Source of the DNA: Bradyrhizobium sp. 186
GTDB taxonomy: Bacteria; Pseudomonadota; Alphaproteobacteria; Rhizobiales; Xanthobacteraceae
Direction of reading: 5' to 3'
NCBI RefSeq assembly: GCF_023101685.1
Contig: NZ_CP082164.1
Location: 9,114,001 to 9,178,000 of the forward strand
Length of the DNA: 64,000 nt
Positions 62,590 to 64,000 of this stretch are shown piece after piece. Every line of letters starts with the position of its first letter. Within the stretch, counting starts at the first letter, position 1. The position numbers and the translations under genes were made by a program. Under the pieces are notes generated by a model. That model was not told the DNA's origin, made no database searches, and saw nothing but the letters and a program-made list of their open reading frames with translations.

Positions 62590-63365
62590 TGCAAGCCTCC
62601 CTTGTCGAAGGCGGCCAGCACCGGCGTGCGAACCAGCAGCCAGCTTCCATAGGCGATGTAGTAGCAGGCGATGGTGGTGATCAGGCGCGTTGCCCAGACG
62701 CGGTATTGCCGGTCGCTCATGGCCTCCAGCAGCCGCCGCGCAAGGCTGGTGCCGAGCATCGAGGCCGCGATCGCGATCCCGGCCAGCACCGGATCGAGCG
62801 AGGCAGCCTGGTCGATGATGCCGCCGAAATAGAGCAGCTTTGCGAAATGGCTCGCGACCTGGCAGGTCGCTTTCGTCGCCACGATCTCGCGCCGGCCGAA
62901 TTGTCCACCGAGGAAAAACGTGTCCATCAGCGGTCCGGAAACGCCCGTCATCAGCATCAAGCCCATGCAGATCGAGCCGTAGAACGTGCCCTGCCAGATG
63001 CTGTCGGGATTCGGCTTGATGCCCGCCGGCATCATCCGCGCCATGAACGGTGTGACGCCGAGCATCAACAGCGCGACCGGCTTGTCCGGCACGTAGCGGG
63101 TGATCGACCACAGTGCCAGCGCCAGCGCGCAACCGATCAGATAGACGAACACCGGCCGCCAGCGAATGTGCGCCCGCCACAGCAAGGCGCGCCAGCCGTT
63201 CGAGGCCATCTGCGTGATCGCATGCAGCACCATCGCGGTCGGCAGCGGCATCAGGGCCAGCAGTACCCCGATCAGGATCAGCCCGCCCGCCATGCCGAAC
63301 AGCCCCGACAGGAACGCGGTGCCGACCATCAGCAATCCAAGGGCAGCGATCATGATGGGCGTCAC
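62586..63365 (-). CDS. TauE/SafE-family membrane permease
   Basis: The GTG at 63365, with GGAG 7 nt upstream, begins VTPIMIAALGLLMVGTAFLS and gives 259 residues. An upstream start would translate the palindromic repeats and is rejected. It has about eight TM helices, the repeated motif GLFGMAGGLILIGVLLALMP and its second-half counterpart GSICMGLMLMTGVSGPLMDT. The family exports sulfite, sulfoacetate or other anions. It is co-translated with the 76-aa gene. Confidence 0.85.
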   Translation of the reverse strand: MTPIMIAALGLLMVGTAFLSGLFGMAGGLILIGVLLALMPLPTAMVLHAITQMASNGWRALLWRAHIRWRPVFVYLIGCALALALWSITRYVPDKPVALLMLGVTPFMARMMPAGIKPNPDSIWQGTFYGSICMGLMLMTGVSGPLMDTFFLGGQFGRREIVATKATCQVASHFAKLLYFGGIIDQAASLDPVLAGIAIAASMLGTSLARRLLEAMSDRQYRVWATRLITTIACYYIAYGSWLLVRTPVLAAFDKGGLQ

Positions 63366-63409
63366 GAGGGACTCCTGTGGTGGCGCGGCGCAAGTCAGGG
63401 ACGCAGACT

Positions 63410-63552
63410 GTTCGTCTCCCTCGCCCCGCTTGCGGGGAGAGGGTGGGGTGAGGGGGAGTCTCCGCGAGGGAGGTGGCAGTTGGATTCGCGGAGAGTTCCC
63501 CTCACCCGCCACGCTTCGCGCGTCGGCCTCTCCCCGCAGGCGGGGAGAGGCG
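63410..63552. repeat. Pair of CTCTCCCC-type palindromes
   Basis: CTCCCTCGCCCCGCTTGCGGGGAGAGGG and, 60 bp on, GGCCTCTCCCCGCAGGCGGGGAGAGG. The pair lies between the permease and the LysR gene and belongs to the same family as the copies at 31.66 and 55.7 kb. Confidence 0.8.
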
Positions 63553-63676
63553 AAGAGCACCGCCTCCGGCTCAGCAAATCAACTTGGAATTGCGCCCATC
63601 CTTGTGGCCCGCTTGCCCTCCTCGCGCAAACTGAGTTATCTTGGCCTGGCATCAGCTTTCCTGAGGGTCTACGCAA

Positions 63677-64000
63677 TTGCGCCGGCTGCTCTTTCTCAAC
63701 GGCATCAAGGCGTTCGAGGCGGCGGCGCGGACCGGCAGCTTTGCCGCGGCGGGCGTCGAGCTGAACGTGTCGGCGGCCGCCGTCAGCCGCATGGTGCATC
63801 TGCTGGAAGAACGGCTCGGCGTCGCCCTGTTCGAGCGCAAGGCCAACCGCCTGGTGCTGACGCAGGCCGGGCGCGCCTATCAGAGCGGGCTGACGCCGAT
63901 CTTCGATGCGCTGGCAAGCCTCACCGCGCAGGTGACGGCGCCCTCGGGCGTGCGCGTGCTCACCATCGGCGTCGGCCACACTTTTGCGATGCGCTGGCTG
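63677..64000 (+). CDS. LysR-family transcriptional regulator, N-terminal part (cut by window edge)
   Basis: A TTG at 63677 opens a frame (108 codons visible) that begins RRLLFLNGIKAFEAAARTGS, the LysR helix-turn-helix in the GcvA-like form, continuing FAAAGVELNVSAAAVSRMVH, LLEERLGVALFERKANRLVL and TQAGRAYQSG. The effector domain begins with VRVLTIGVGHTFAMRW and runs beyond the window. It is divergent from the TauE/SafE-type permease gene and could control it. Confidence 0.85.
   Translation, partial: MRRLLFLNGIKAFEAAARTGSFAAAGVELNVSAAAVSRMVHLLEERLGVALFERKANRLVLTQAGRAYQSGLTPIFDALASLTAQVTAPSGVRVLTIGVGHTFAMRWL

Noticed and set aside
63366..63560. Longer N-terminus for the TauE/SafE permease
   Set aside because: The extra codons are encoded by palindromic repeats; a GTG with a good ribosome site gives the proper first TM helix.

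Overview
The window looks like a Bradyrhizobium-type alphaproteobacterial chromosome. The evidence is the high GC content, paired phasins, a PdhS-like PAS histidine kinase, Omp25-type barrels, DUF992 and DUF559 proteins, an alphaproteobacterial serC leader RNA, and many short palindromic repeats of the kind common in that group. All function calls come from reading motifs and gene order; no database search was possible.

Positions 1-26.7 kb are accessory DNA ending at the 3' end of a tRNA-His gene (26733-26809, minus strand), the classic position for an integrated island. No integrase is visible; the far end of the island lies left of the window. From left to right it holds: a truncated IS5-type transposase; a CoiA-like gene interrupted by a decayed IS630 element; an intact CoiA-like gene; a nucleotidyltransferase; a CapW/BrxR-like WYL regulator; a divergent four-gene operon (MBL-fold hydrolase, E2-E1-JAB triple fusion, four-TM membrane protein, second MBL-fold protein); a ParB-like/HNH protein; a three-gene ABC-3C-like set (FAD-binding protein, middle component, frameshifted Rad50-like ATPase); a 1354-residue HTH protein; an AbiE type IV toxin-antitoxin pair; a DUF4238 protein; and a HEPN protein with a second HEPN remnant beside it. 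This reads as a defence island.

The most interesting system is 3.3-10.3 kb: ubiquitin-like conjugation (E2 and E1) and deconjugation (JAB) activities in one polypeptide, placed between two MBL-fold proteins and a membrane protein, under a divergent WYL regulator with repeat elements in the shared promoter. No ubiquitin-like modifier gene is visible, so the modified substrate is an open question.

Positions 26.7-64 kb look like core chromosome: phasins, a large sensor kinase, thiolase, serC-serA with the serC leader RNA, glutathione transferases, outer-membrane barrels, a Fsr-like transporter, glmM, an FMN alpha-hydroxyacid dehydrogenase, aroE, an EF-G paralogue, an aspartate aminotransferase, small membrane proteins, an aldo/keto reductase, a DUF1501/DUF1800 pair, a TauE/SafE permease and the start of a LysR regulator. 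This half also carries a DUF1275 pseudogene, a deletion remnant of a DUF559 gene, several families of dispersed palindromes, and an IS110/IS1111-type element that has landed inside one such palindrome.
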